Of a stretch of DNA of 64,000 nt, positions 29,211 through 45,618 are shown piece after piece. How positions within the stretch are numbered: position 1 is the first letter of the stretch; each line of letters opens with the position of its first letter. The position numbers and the translations under genes are program-made. Below the pieces are notes generated by a model. The model was not told the origin of the DNA. It worked only from the letters and a program-made list of their open reading frames with translations, and ran no database searches. The DNA comes from Megachile rotundata (taxonomy: Eukaryota; Arthropoda; Insecta; Hymenoptera; Megachilidae). The DNA is taken from NCBI RefSeq assembly GCF_050947335.1, contig NW_027473328.1, positions 1,054,001 to 1,118,000 on the forward strand, written 5' to 3'.

Positions 29211-31890
29211 TACAATCACAATCATACAATCACAATCATACAATCACAATCATACAATCACAATCATACAATCACAATCATACAATCACAATCGTACAAT
29301 CACAATCATACAATCACAATCATACAATCACAATCATACTATCGCAATCATACAATCACAATCGTACAATCACAATCATACAATCACAATCATTCAATCA
29401 CAATCATGCAATCACAATCATACAATCACAATCATACAATCACAATCATACAAAAACAATCATGCGATCACAATCATACAATTACAATCATACAATTACA
29501 ATCATACAATCACAATCATACCATCCCAATCATACAATCACAACCACACAATCGCAATCATACAATCACAATCATACAAAAACAATGATACAAGCAGAAT
29601 CATGCAATCACAATCATACAATCACAATAATACAATCACAATCATACAATCACAATCATACAATCACAATCATACATTCACAATCATACAATCACAATCA
29701 TACAATCACAATCATACAATCACAATAATACAATCACAATCATACAATCACAATCATACAATCACAATCATACAATCACAATCATACAATCACAATCATA
29801 CAATCACAATCATACAATCACAATCATACAATCACAATCATACAATCACAAACATACTATCGCAATCATACAATCACAATCGTACAATCACAATCATACA
29901 ATCACAATCATTCAATCACAATCATGCAATCACAATCATACAATCACAATCATACAATCACAATCATACAATCACAATCATACAATCACAATCATACAAT
30001 CACAATCATACAATCACAATCATACAATCACAATCATACAATCACAATCATACAATCACAATCATACACAAACAATGATACAATCGCAATCATACAATTC
30101 AAATCATACAATTCAAATCATACAATCACAATCATACAATCACAATCATACAATCACAATCATACAATCACAATCATACATTCACAATCATACAATCACA
30201 ATCATACAATCACAATCATACAATCACAATCATACAATCACAATCATACAATCACAATAATACAATCACAATCATACAATCTCAATCATACAATCACAAT
30301 CATACAATCACAATCATACAATCACAATCATACAATCACAATCATACAATCACAATCATACAATCACAATCGTACAATCACAATCGTACAATCACAATCG
30401 TACAATCACAATCATACTATCACAATCATACTATCGCAATCATACAATCACAATCGTACAATCACAATCATACAATCACAATCATTCAATCACAATCATA
30501 CAATCACAATCATACAATCACAATCATACAAAAACAATCATACAATCACAATCATACAATCACAGTCATACAATCATAATCATATAATCACACTCATAAG
30601 ATTGCAATCATATAATCGCAATCATACAATCACAATCATACCATCACAATCATACAGGCACAATCATAAAATCACAATCATAGAATCACAATCATACAAA
30701 AACAATCATGCAATCACAATCATGTAATCACAATCGTACAATCGCAATCGAACAATCAGAACCATATGATAACAATCATACAATCACAATCATACAATCA
30801 CAATCATACAATCACAAACATGCAATCACAATCATACAATCACAATCATACAATCACAATCATACCATCCCAATCATACAATCACAATCATACAATCACA
30901 ATCATACAATCACAATCACACAATCGCAATCATACAATCACAATCATACAAAAACAATGATACAATCACAATCATACAATCACAATCATACAATCACAAT
31001 CATACAATCAGAATCATACAATCACAATCATACCATCCCAATCATACAATCACAATCATACAATCACAATCATACAATCACAATCATACAATCACAATCA
31101 CACAATCGCAATCATACAATCACAATCATACAAAAACAATGATACAATCACAATCATGCAATCACAATCATACAATCACAATCATACGATCACAATCATA
31201 CGAAGACAATCATACAATTACTACTATACAATCACAATCATACAAAAACAATCATACAATCACAATCATACAATCACAATCATACAATCACAATCATACA
31301 TTCACAATCATACAATCACAATCATACAATCGCAATCATACAATCACAATAATACAATCACAATCATACAATCTCAATCATACAATCGCGATCATACAAT
31401 CACAATCATACAATCACAATCATACAATCGCAATCATACAAACACAATCCTACAATCACAATCATACAATCACAATCATACAATCACAATCATACTATCG
31501 CAATCATACAATCACAATCGTACAATCACAATCATACAATCACAATCATTCAATCACAATCATGCAATCACAATCATACAATCACAATCATACAATCACA
31601 ATCATACAATCACAATCATACAATCACAATCATACAATCACAATCATACACAAACAATGATACAATCGCAATCATACAATTCAAATCATACAATTCAAAT
31701 CATACAATCACAATCATACAATCACAATCATACAATCACAATCATACGATCACAATCATACGAAGACAATCATACAATTACTACTATATAATCACAATCA
31801 TACGGAAACAATCATACAATCACAATCATACAATCACAATCATACAATCACAATCATACAATCACAATCATACAATCACAATCATACAAT
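29211..31890. repeat. Mixed module region with one type-c block
   Basis: GCGATCACAATCAT with ACAATTACAATCAT units occurs near 29,462 (also near 7,204, 14,524 and 28,510). X modules lie near 30,064 and 31,648, and the c-type body runs from about 30.78 to 31.5 kb. A monomer ACAAACACAATCCT ends near 31,451. Two ACGAAGACAATCAT/ACAATTACTACTATATAATC stretches close together (31,758 and 31,900) mark the entry to the next duplication. Confidence 0.78.
30570..30779. repeat. Marker block, type c, full
   Basis: Has the type-c AAGATTGCAATCAT and a private ATAATCGCAATCAT in place of ACAATCGCAATCAT near 30,612. Confidence 0.9.
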
Positions 31891-31899
31891 CACAATCAT

Positions 31900-34069
31900 A
31901 CGAAGACAATCATACAATTACTACTATATAATCACAATCATACGAAAACAATCATACAATCACAATCATACAATCACAATCATACAATCACAATCATACA
32001 ATCACAATCATACAATCACAATCATACAATCACAATCATACAATCACAATCGTACAATCACAATCATACAATCACAATCATACAATCACAATCATACTAT
32101 CGCAATCATACAATCACAATCGTGCAATCACAATCATACAATCACAATCATACAATCACAATCATACAATCACAATCGTACAATCACAATCATACAATCA
32201 CAATCATACAATCACAATCATACTATCGCAATCATACAATCACAATCGTGCAATCACAATCATACAATCACAATCATTCAATCACAATCATGCAATCACA
32301 ATCATACAATCACAATCATACAATCACAATCATACAAAAACAATCATGCAATCACAATCATACAATTATAATCATACAACTACAATCATACAATCACAAT
32401 CATACCATCCCAATCATACAATCACAATCACACAATCGCAATCATACAATCACAATCATACAAAAACAATGATACAAGCACAATCATACAATCACAATCA
32501 TACAATCACAATCATACAATCACAATAATACAATCACAATCATACAATCACAATCATACAATCACAATCATACATTCACAATCATACAATCACAATCATA
32601 CAATCACAATCATACAATCACAATAATACAATCACAATCATACAATCTCAATCATACAATCACAATCATACAATCACAATCATACAATCACAATCATACA
32701 ATCACAATCATACAATCACAATCATACAATCACAACCATACTATCGCAATCATACAATCACAATCGTACAATCACAATCATACAATCACAATCATTCAAT
32801 CACAATCATGCAATCACAATCATACAATCACAATCATACAATCACAATCATACAATCACAATCATACAATCACAATCATACAATCACAATCATACAATCA
32901 CAATCATACAATCACAATCATACAATCACAATCATACAATCACAATCATACACAAACAATGATACAATCGCAATCATACAATTCAAATCATACAATTCAA
33001 ATCATACAATCACAATCATACAATCACAATCATACAATCACAATCATACAATCACAATCATACAATCACAATCATACATTCACAATCATACAATCACAAT
33101 CATACAATCACAATCATACAATCACAATAATACAATCACAATCATACAATCTCAATCATACAATCACAATCATACAATCACAATCATGCAATCACAATCA
33201 TGTAATCACAATCGTACAATCGCAATCGAACAATCAGATCCATATGATAACAATCATACAATCACAATCATACAATCACAATCATACAATCACAAACATG
33301 CAATCACAATCATACAATCACAATCATACAATCACAATCATACCATCCCAATCATACAATCACAATCATACAATCACAATCATACAATCACAATCACACA
33401 ATCGCAATCATACAATCACAATCATACAAAAACAATGATACAATCACAATCATACAATCACAATCATACAATCACAATCATACAATCAGAATCATACAAT
33501 CACAATCATACCATCCCAATCATACAATCACAATCATACAATCACAATCATACAATCACAATCACACAATCGCAATCATACAATCACAATCATACAAAAA
33601 CAATGATACAATCACAATCATGCAATCACAATCATACAATCACAATCATACGATCACAATCATACGAAGACAATCATACAATTACTACTATACAATCACA
33701 ATCATACAAAAACAATCATACAATCACAATCATACAATCACAATCATACAATCACAATCATACATTCACAATCATACAATCACAATCATACAATCGCAAT
33801 CATACAATCACAATAATACAATCACAATCATACAATCTCAATCATACAATCGCGATCATACAATCACAATCATACAATCACAATCATACAATCACAATCA
33901 TACAAACACAATCATACAATCACAATCATACTATCGCAATCATACAATCACAATCGTACAATCACAATCATACAATCACAATCATTCAATCACAATCATG
34001 CAATCACAATCATACAATCACAATCATACAATCACAATCATACAATCACAATCATGCAATCACAATCAT
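31900..34069. repeat. ~2.5-kb tandem duplication, copy 1
   Basis: The variant order matches 34,420-36,480 at offsets of 2,507, then 2,479, then 2,465 bp. One base of each offset comes from the +1 slip at 34,070; the rest are whole monomers. Both copies contain ACAATTATAATCAT/ACAACTACAATCAT (near 32,364 and 34,843), an X module and a 3'-only type-d marker block. Confidence 0.9.
33188..33257. repeat. Marker block, type d, 3' part only
   Basis: Starts at GCAATCACAATCAT with canonical monomers before it, the same truncation as 19,580 and 35,653. Confidence 0.85.
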
Positions 34070-34084
34070 ACAAACACAAATCAT
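34070..34084. repeat. 15-bp monomer: +1 register break
   Basis: Reads ACAAACACAAATCAT, one A more than the known variant ACAAACACAATCAT. Before it monomers start at 8 modulo 14; after it they start at 9. It sits where sequence like that preceding 36,480 switches to sequence like that following 31,440, which is the junction of the tandem duplication. Confidence 0.95.
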
Positions 34085-34419
34085 ACAATCACAATCATAC
34101 AATCACAATCATACAATCACAATCATACTATCGCAATCATACAATCACAATCGTACAATCACAATCATACAATCGCAATCATTCAATCACAATCATGCAA
34201 TCACAATCATACAATCACAATCATACAATCACAATCATACAATCACAATCATACAATCACAATCATACAATCACAATCATACAATCACAATCATACACAA
34301 ACAATGATACAATCGCAATCATACAATTCAAATCATACAATTCAAATCATACAATCACAATCATACAATCACAATCATACAATCACAATCATACGACCAC
34401 AATCATACGAAGACAATCA

Positions 34420-36480
34420 TACAATTACTACTATATAATCACAATCATACGAAAACAATCATACAATCACAATCATACAATCACAATCATACAATCACAA
34501 TCATACAATCACAATCATACAATCACAATCGTACAATCACAATCATACAATCACAATCATACAATCACAATCATACTATCGCAATCATACAATCACAATC
34601 GTGCAATCACAATCATACAATCACAATCATACAATCACAATCATACAATCACAATCGTACAATCACAATCATACAATCACAATCATACAATCACAATCAT
34701 ACTATCGCAATCATACAATCACAATCGTGCAATCACAATCATACAATCACAATCATTCAATCACAATCATGCAATCACAATCATACAATCACAATCATAC
34801 AATCACAATCATACAAAAACAATCATGCAATCACAATCATACAATTATAATCATACAACTACAATCATACAATCACAATCATACCATCCCAATCATACAA
34901 TCACAATCACACAATCGCAATCATACAATCACAATCATACAAAAACAATGATACAAGCACAATCATACAATCACAATCATACAATCACAATCATACAATC
35001 ACAATAATACAATCACAATCATACAATCACAATCATACAATCACAATCATACATTCACAATCATACAATCACAATCATACAATCACAATCATACAATCAC
35101 AATAATACAATCACAATCATACAATCTCAATCATACAATCACAATCATACAATCACAATCATACAATCACAATCATACAATCACAATCATACAATCACAA
35201 TCATACAATCACAACCATACTATCGCAATCATACAATCACAATCGTACAATCACAATCATACAATCACAATCATTCAATCACAATCATGCAATCACAATC
35301 ATACAATCACAATCATACAATCACAATCATACAATCACAATCATACAATCACAATCATACAATCACAATCATACAATCACAATCATACAATCACAATCAT
35401 ACAATCACAATCATACAATCACAATCATACACAAACAATGATACAATTCAAATCATACAATTCAAATCATACAATCACAATCATACAATCACAATCATAC
35501 AATCACAATCATACAATCACAATCATACAATCACAATCATACATTCACAATCATACAATCACAATCATACAATCACAATCATACAATCACAATAATACAA
35601 TCACAATCATACAATCTCAATCATACAATCACAATCATACAATCACAATCATGCAATCACAATCATGTAATCACAATCGTACAATCGCAATCGAACAATC
35701 AGATCCATATGATAACAATCATACAATCACAATCATACAATCACAATCATACAATCACAAACATGCAATCACAATCATACAATCACAATCATACAATCAC
35801 AATCATACCATCCCAATCATACAATCACAATCATACAATCACAATCATACAATCACAATCACACAATCGCAATCATACAATCACAATCATACAAAAACAA
35901 TGATACAATCACAATCATACAATCACAATCATACAATCACAATCATACAATCAGAATCATACAATCACAATCATACCATCCCAATCATACAATCACAATC
36001 ATACAATCACAATCATACAATCACAATCACACAATCGCAATCATACAATCACAATCATACAAAAACAATGATACAATCACAATCATGCAATCACAATCAT
36101 ACAATCACAATCATACGATCACAATCATACGAAGACAATCATACAATTACTACTATACAATCACAATCATACAAAAACAATCATACAATCACAATCATAC
36201 AATCACAATCATACAATCACAATCATACATTCACAATCATACAATCACAATCATACAATCGCAATCATACAATCACAATAATACAATCACAATCATACAA
36301 TCTCAATCATACAATCACAATCATACAAACACAATCATACAATCACAATCATACTATCGCAATCATACAATCACAATCGTACAATCACAATCATACAATC
36401 ACAATCATTCAATCACAATCATGCAATCACAATCATACAATCACAATCATACAATCACAATCATACAATCACAATCATGC
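34420..36480. repeat. ~2.5-kb tandem duplication, copy 2
   Basis: Differs from copy 1 by two fewer monomers near 34,500, by a missing ACAATCGCAATCAT in the X module near 35,444, and by three fewer monomers including ACAATCGCGATCAT near 36,315. Confidence 0.9.
35653..35722. repeat. Marker block, type d, 3' part only
   Basis: Copy of 33,188-33,257 at +2,465 bp. Confidence 0.85.
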
Positions 36481-36688
36481 AATCACAATCATACAATCAC
36501 AATAATACAATCACAATCATACAATCTCAATCATACAATCGCAATCATACAATCACAATCGTACAATCACAATCATACAATCACAATCATTCAATCACAA
36601 TCATGCAATCACAATCATACAATCACAATCATACAATCACAATCATACAAAAACAATCATACAATCACAATCATACAATCATAGTCAT

Positions 36689-36926
36689 ACAATCATAATC
36701 ATATAATCACACTCATAAAATTGCAATCATACAATCGCAATCATACAATCACAATCATACCATCACAATCATACAGGCACAATCATAAAATCACAATCAT
36801 AGAATCACAATCATACAAAAACAATCATGCAATCACAATCATACAAAAACAATCATGCAATCACAATCATGTAATCACAATCGTACAATCGCAATCGAAC
36901 AGTCAGAACCATATGATCACAATCAT
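36689..36926. repeat. Marker block, type a, with 28-bp duplication
   Basis: The two-monomer pair ACAAAAACAATCAT/GCAATCACAATCAT is doubled, giving 238 bp. The type-a copies at 4,754 and 12,062 lack this doubling. Confidence 0.9.
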
Positions 36927-39530
36927 ACAATCACAATCATACAATCACAATCATACAATCACAAACATGCAATCACAATCATACAATCACAATCATACAA
37001 TCACAATCATACCATCCCAATCATACAATCACAATCATACAATCACTATCATACAATCACAATCACACAATCGCAATCATACAATCACAATCATACAAAA
37101 ACAATGATACAATCACAATCATACAATCACATTCATACAATCACAATCATACAATCAGAATCATACAATCACAATCATACCATCCCAATCATACAATCAC
37201 AATCATACAATCACAATCATACAATCACAATCACACAATCGCAATCATACAATCACAATCATACAAAAACAATGATACAAACACAATCATGCAATCACAA
37301 TCATACAATCACAATCATACGATCACAATCATACGAAGACAATCATACAATTACTACTATACAATCACAATCATACAAAAACAATCATACAAACACAATC
37401 ATACGATTACAATCATACAATTACTACTATACAATCACAATCATACAATCACAATCATACAATCACAATCACACAATCGCAATCATACAATCACAATCAT
37501 ACAAAAACAATGATACAATCACAATCATACAATCACATTCATATAATCACAATCATACAATCAGAATCATACAATCACAATCATACCATCCCAATCATAC
37601 AATCACAATCATACAATCACAATCATACAATCACAATCACACAATCGCAATCATACAATCACAATCATACAAAAACAATGATACAAACACAATCATGCAA
37701 TCACAATCATACAATCACAATCATACGATCACAATCATACGAAGACAATCATACAATTACTACTATACAATCACAATCATACAAAAACAATCATACAAAC
37801 ACAATCATACGATTACAATCATACAATTACTACTATACAATCACAATCACACAAAAACAATCATACAAACACAATCACACATTCACAGTCATACAATCAC
37901 AGTCATACATTCACAATCATACAATCACAATCATACAATCGCAATCATACAATCACAATAATACAATCACAATCATGCAATCTCAATCACACAACCACAA
38001 TCATACAATCACAATCACACAATCCCAATCACACTATCGCAATCATACAACCACAATCATACAATCACAATCATACACTCACAATCATACTATCGCAATG
38101 ATACAATCACAATCATACAACCACAATCATACGAAGACAATCATACAATTACTACTATACAATCACAATCATACAAAAACAATCATACAATTACAATCAT
38201 ACGATGACAATCCTACAATTACTACTATACAATCACAATCACACAAAAACAATCATACAATCACAATCATACAATCACAATCATACAATCACAATCATAC
38301 AATCACAATCATACGATCACAATCATACAATCACAATCATACAATCACAATCATACAATCACAATCATACAATCACAATCATACAATCACAATCATACAA
38401 TCTCAATCATACAATCACAATCATACAATCACAATCATACAATCACAATCATACAATCACAATCATACAATCACAATCATACAATCACAATCATACAATC
38501 ACAATCATACTATCGCAATCGTACAATCACAATCGTACAATCACAATCATACAATCACAATCATTCAATCACAATCATGCAATCACAATCATACAATCAC
38601 AATCATACAATCACAATCATACAATCACAATCATGCAATCACAATCATACAATCACAATCATACAATCACAATCATACAATCACAATCATACAATCACAA
38701 TAATACAATCACAATCATACAATCGCAATCATACAATCACAATCATACATTCACAATCATACAATCACAATCATACAATCACAATCATACAATCACAATA
38801 ATACAATCACAATCATACAATCTCAATCATACAATCACAATCATACAAAAACAATCATGCAATCACAATCATACAATTATAATCATACAACTACAATCAT
38901 ACAATCACAATCATACCATCCCAATCATACAATCACAATCACACAATCGCAATCATACAATCACAATCATACAAAAACAATGATACAAGCACAATCATAC
39001 AATCACAATCATACAATCACAATCATACAATCACAATCATACACAAACAATGATACAATCGCAATCATACAATTCAAATCATACAATTCAAATCATACAA
39101 TCACAGTCATACAATCACAATCATACAATCACAATCATACAATCACAATCATACAATCACAATCATACATTCACAATCATACAATCACAATCATACAATC
39201 ACAATCATACAATCACAATAATACAATCACAATCATACAATCTCAATCATACAATCACAATCATACAATCACAATCATACAATCACAATCATACAATCAC
39301 AATCATACAATCACTATCATACAATCACAATCGTACAATCACAATCATACAATCACAATCATACAATCACAATCATACTATCGCAATCATACAATCACAA
39401 TCGTACAATCACAATCATACAATCACAATCATTCAATCACAATCATGCAATCACAATCATACAATCACAATCATACAATCACAATCATACAAAAACAATC
39501 ATACAATCACAATCATACAATCACAGTCAT

Positions 39531-39740
39531 ACAATCATAATCATATAATCACACTCATAAAATTGCAATCATACAATCGCAATCATACAATCACAATCAT
39601 ACCATCACAATCATACAGGCACAATCATAAAATCACAATCATAGAATCACAATCATACAAAAACAATCATGCAATCACAATCATGTAATCACAATCGTAC
39701 AATCGCAATCGAACAATCAGATCCATATGATAACAATCAT
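39531..39740. repeat. Marker block, type d, full
   Basis: First full-length type-d block. It opens a d-a-e series (39,531; 40,531; 41,497). Confidence 0.9.
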
Positions 39741-40328
39741 ACAATCACAATCATACAATCACAATCATACAATCACAAACATGCAATCACAATCATACAA
39801 TCACAATCATACAATCACAATCATACCATCCCAATCATACAATCACAATCATACAATCACAATCATACAATCACAATCACACAATCGCAATCATACAATC
39901 ACAATCATACAAAAACAATGATACAATCACAATCATGCAATCACAATCATACAATCACAATCATACGATCACAATCATACGAAGACAATCATACAATTAC
40001 TACTATACAATCACAATCATACAAAAACAATCATACAATCACAATCATACAATCACAATCATACAATCACAATCATACATTCACAATCATACAATCACAA
40101 TCATACAATCGCAATCATACAATCACAATAATACAATCACAATCATACAATCTCAATCATACAATCGCGATCATACAATCACAATCATACAATCACAATC
40201 ATACAATCACAATCATACAAACACAATCATACAATCACAATCATACTATCGCAATCATACAATCACAATCGTACAATCACAATCATACAATCACAATCAT
40301 TCAATCACAATCATGCAATCACAATCAT

Positions 40329-40348
40329 ACAATCACAATCACAATCAT
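40329..40348. repeat. 20-bp monomer (ACAATC)3-AT: register break
   Basis: Three hexamers instead of two, flanked by GCAATC units 48 bp apart. Non-shifted copies of the same context (near 20,385, 36,421, 42,804 and 46,555) have 56 bp, so this is most simply an 8-bp deletion from a four-monomer run. The phase moves from 9 to 1 modulo 14. Confidence 0.95.
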
Positions 40349-40530
40349 ACAATCACAATCATGCAATCACAATCATACAATCACAATAATACAATCACAA
40401 TCATACAATCTCAATCATACAATCGCAATCATACAATCACAATCGTACAATCACAATCATACAATCACAATCATTCAATCACAATCATGCAATCACAATC
40501 ATACAATCACAATCATACAATCACAATCAT

Positions 40531-40614
40531 ACAAAAACAATCATGCAATCACAATCATGTAATCACAATCGTACAATCGCAATCGAACAGTCAGAACCAT
40601 ATGATCACAATCAT
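40531..40614. repeat. Marker block, type a, 3' part only
   Basis: Begins at ACAAAAACAATCAT. The nine preceding block monomers are absent and there is no 28-bp duplication. Confidence 0.85.
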
Positions 40615-41496
40615 ACAATCACAATCATACAATCACAATCATACAATCACAAACATGCAATCACAATCATACAATCACAATCATACAATCACAATCATAC
40701 CATCCCAATCATACAATCACAATCATACAATCACAATCATACAATCACAATCACACAATCGCAATCATACAATCACAATCATACAAAAACAATGATACAA
40801 TCACAATCATACAATCACATTCATACAATCACAATCATACAATCAGAATCATACAATCACAATCATACCATCCCAATCATACAATCACAATCATACAATC
40901 ACAATCATACAATCGCAATCACACAATCGCAATCATACAATCACAATCATACAAAAACAATGATACAAACACAATCATGCAATCACAATCATACAATCAC
41001 AATCATACGATCACAATCATACGAAGCCAATCATACAATTACTACTATACAATCACAATCATACAAAAACAATCATACAAACACAATCATACGATTACAA
41101 TCATACAATTACTACTATACGATCACAATCATACAAAAACAATCATACAAACACAATCACACATTCGCAATCATACAATCACAGTCATACATTCACAATC
41201 ATACAATCACAATCATACAATCACAATCATACAATCACAATCATACAATCACAATCATACAATCACAATCATACAATCACAATCATACAATCACAATCGT
41301 ACAATCACAATCGTACAATCACAATCATACAATCACAATCATACTATCGCAATCATACAATCACAATCGTACAATCACAATCATACAATCACAATCATTC
41401 AATCACAATCATGCAATCACAATCATACAATCACAATCATACAATCACAATCATACAAAAACAATCATACAATCACAATCATACAATCACAGTCAT

Positions 41497-41706
41497 ACAA
41501 TCATAATCATATAATCACACTCATAAAATTGCAATCATACAATCGCAATCATGCAATCACAATCATACCATCACAATCATACAGGCACAATCATAAAATC
41601 ACAATCATAGAATCACAATCATACAAAAACAATCATGCAATCACAATCATGTAATCACAATCGTACAATCGCAATCGAACAATCAGAACCATATGATCAC
41701 AATCAT
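41497..41706. repeat. Marker block, type e, full
   Basis: First type-e block in the window. A GCAATCACAATCAT replaces the canonical unit near 41,550. Confidence 0.9.
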
Positions 41707-41860
41707 ACAATCACAATCATACAATCACAATCATACAATCACAAACATGCAATCACAATCATACAATCACAATCATACAATCACAATCATACAATCTCAA
41801 TCATACAATCGCGATCATACAATCACAATCATACAATCACAATCATACAATCATAGTCAT

Positions 41861-41958
41861 ACAATCATAATCATATAATCACACTCATAAAATTGCAATC
41901 ATACAATCGCAATCATACAATCACAATCATACCATCACAATCATACGGGCACAATCAT
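41861..41958. repeat. Marker block, 5' part only
   Basis: The first seven units end in ACGGGCACAATCAT, an A-to-G change shared only with 43,071-43,210. It lies 364 bp (26 monomers) after the equivalent point of the previous block, the shortest spacing seen. Confidence 0.85.
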
Positions 41959-42056
41959 GCAATCACAATCATACAATCACAATCATACAATCACAATCGT
42001 ACAATCACAATCATACAATCACAATCATTCAATCACAATCATGCAATCACAATCAT

Positions 42057-42076
42057 ACAATCACAATCACAATCAT
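42057..42076. repeat. 20-bp monomer (ACAATC)3-AT, second copy
   Basis: The flanks match 40,329-40,348 (GCAATC unit before, one canonical unit then GCAATC after, then ACAATCACAATAAT). The register break therefore arose once and was copied. Phase goes from 1 to 7 modulo 14. Confidence 0.95.
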
Positions 42077-43070
42077 ACAATCACAATCATGCAATCACAA
42101 TCATACAATCACAATAATACAATCACAATCATACAATCTCAATCATACCATCCCAATTATACAATCACAATCATACAATCGCAATCATACAATCACAATC
42201 ACACAATCGCAATCATACAATCACAATCATACAAAAACAATGATACAATCACAATCATACAATCACAATCATACAATCACAATCATACAATCAGAATCAT
42301 ACAATCACAATCATACCATCCCAATCATACAATCACAATCATACAATCACAATCATACAATCACAATCACACAATCGCAATCATACAATCACAATCATAC
42401 AAAAACAATGATACAATCACAATCATGCAATCACAATCATACAATCACAATCATACGATCACAATCATACGAAGACAATCATACAATTACTACTATACAA
42501 TCACAATCATACAAAAACAATCATACAATCACAATCATACAATCACAATCATACAATCACAATCATACATTCACAATCATACAATCACAATCATACAATC
42601 GCAATCATACAATCACAATAATACAATCACAATCATACAATCTCAATCATACAATCGCGATCATACAATCACAATCATACAATCACAATCATACAATCAC
42701 AATCATACAAACACAATCATACAATCACAATCATACTATCGCAATCATACAATCACAATCGTACAATCACAATCATACAATCACAATCATTCAATCACAA
42801 TCATGCAATCACAATCATACAATCACAATCATACAATCACAATCATACAATCACAATCATGCAATCACAATCATACAATCACAATAATACAATCACAATC
42901 ATACAATCTCAATCATACAATCGCAATCATACAATCACAATCGTACAATCACAATCATACAATCACAATCATTCAATCACAATCATGCAATCACAATCAT
43001 ACAATCACAATCATACAATCACAATCATACAAAAACAATCATACAATCACAATCATACAATCATAGTCAT

Positions 43071-43210
43071 ACAATCATAATCATATAATCACACTCATAA
43101 AATTGCAATCATACAATCGCAATCATACAATCACAATCATACCATCACAATCATACGGGCACAATCATAAAATCACAATCATAGAATCACAATCATACAA
43201 AAACAATCAT
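43071..43210. repeat. Marker block, 5' part only
   Basis: Ten units ending in ACAAAAACAATCAT, then canonical monomers. It carries the ACGGGCACAATCAT variant shared with 41,861-41,958. Confidence 0.85.
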
Positions 43211-44106
43211 ACAATCACAATCATACAATCACAATCATACAATCACAAACATGCAATCACAATCATACAATCACAATCATACAATCACAATCATACCATC
43301 CCAATCATACAATCACAATCATACAATCACAATCATACAATCACAATCACACAATCGCAATCATACAATCACAATCATACAAAAACAATGATACAATCAC
43401 AATCATACAATCACATTCATACAATCACAATCATACAATCAGAATCATACAATCACAATCATACCATCCCAATCATACAATCACAATCATACAATCACAA
43501 TCATACAATCACAATCACACAATCGCAATCATACAATCACAATCATACAAAAACAATGATACAAACACAATCATGCAATCACAATCATACAATCACAATC
43601 ATACGATCACAATCATACGAAGCCAATCATACAATTACTACTATACAATCACAATCATACAAAAACAATCATACAAACACAATCATACGATTACAATCAT
43701 ACAATTACTACTATACAATCACAATCATACAAAAACAATCATACAAACACAATCACACATTCACAATCATACAATCACAGTCATACATTCACAATCATAC
43801 AATCACAATCATACAATCACAATCATACAATCACAATCATACAATCACAATCATACAATCACAATCATACAATCACAATCATACAATCACAATCATACAA
43901 TCACAATCGTACAATCACAATCATACAATCACAATCATACAATCACAATCATACTATCGCAATCATACAATCACAATCGTACAATCACAATCATACAATC
44001 ACAATCATTCAATCACAATCATGCAATCACAATCATACAATCACAATCATACAATCACAATCATACAAAAACAATCATACAATCACAATCATACAATCAC
44101 AGTCAT

Positions 44107-44316
44107 ACAATCATAATCATATAATCACACTCATAAAATTGCAATCATACAATCGCAATCATACAATCACAATCATACCATCACAATCATACAGGCACAA
44201 TCATAAAATCACAATCATAGAATCACAATCATACAAAAACAATCATGCAATCACAATCATGTAATCACAATCGTACAATCGCAATCGAACAATCAGAACC
44301 ATATGATCACAATCAT
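44107..44316. repeat. Marker block, type e, full
   Basis: Standard type-e copy, followed by an L module and a Y module as at 47,970, 52,394 and 57,252. Confidence 0.9.
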
Positions 44317-45618
44317 ACAATCACAATCATACAATCACAATCATACAATCACAAACATGCAATCACAATCATACAATCACAATCATACAATCACAATCAT
44401 ACCATCCCAATCATACAATCACAATCATACAATCACAATCACACAATCGCAATCATACAATCACAATCATACAAAAACAATGATACAATCACAATCATAC
44501 AATCACATTCATATAATCACAATCATACAATCAGAGTCATACAATCACAATCATGCCATCCCAATCATACAATCACAATCATACAATCACAATCACACAA
44601 TCGCAATCATACAATCACAATCATACAAAAACAATGATACAAACACAATCATGCAATCACAATCATACAATCACAATCATACGATCACAATCATACGAAG
44701 ACAATCATACAATTACTACTATACAATCACAATCATACAAAAACAATCATACAAACACAATCATACGATTACAATCATACAATTACTACTATACAATCAC
44801 AATCATACAAAAACAATCATACAAACACAATCACACATTCACAATCATACAATCACAGTCATACATTCACAATCATACAATCACAATCATACAATCGCAA
44901 TCATACAATCACAATAATACAATCACAATCATGCAATCTCAATCACACAACCACAATCATACAATCACAATCACACAATCCCAATCACACTATCGCAATC
45001 ATACAATCACAATCATACAATCACAATCATACACTCACAATCATACTATCGCAATGATACAATCACAATCATACAACCACAATCATACGAAGACAATCAT
45101 ACAATTACTACTATACAATCACAATCATACAAAAACAATCATACAATTACAATCATACGATGACAATCCTACAATTACTACTATACAATCACAATCACAC
45201 AAAAACAATCATACAATCACAATCATACAATCACAATCATACAATCACAATCATACAATCACAATCATACAATCACAATCATACAATCACAATCATATGA
45301 TCACAATCATACAATCACAATCATACAATCACAATCATACAATCACAATCATACAATCACAATCATACAATCACAATCATACAATCACAATCATACAATC
45401 ACTATCATACAATCACAATCGTACAATCACAATCATACAATCACAATCATACAATCACAATCATACTATCGCAATCATACAATCACAATCGTACAATCAC
45501 AATCATGCAATCACAATCATTCAATCACAATCATGCAATCACAATCATACAATCACAATCATACAATCACAATCATACAAAAACAATCATACAATCACAA
45601 TCATACAATCACAGTCAT

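Larger units (their letters stand above)
36481..45618. repeat. Mosaic of marker, L, X and Y modules
   Basis: All four module families are rearranged at short spacing. L modules lie near 37,320, 37,730, 41,000, 43,595 and 44,680, Y modules near 37,978 and 44,932, and an X module at 39,043. Canonical-rich runs lie at about 38.25-38.85 kb and 45.2-45.55 kb. The rare ACGAAGCCAATCAT (an A-to-C change) links the L modules near 41,025 and 43,617, and also one near 47,465, marking shared descent. Confidence 0.78.

Noticed and set aside
31900..36480. Transposon or target-site duplication at the 34,070 junction
   Set aside because: No foreign sequence lies between the copies. There is only a one-base change in one monomer.
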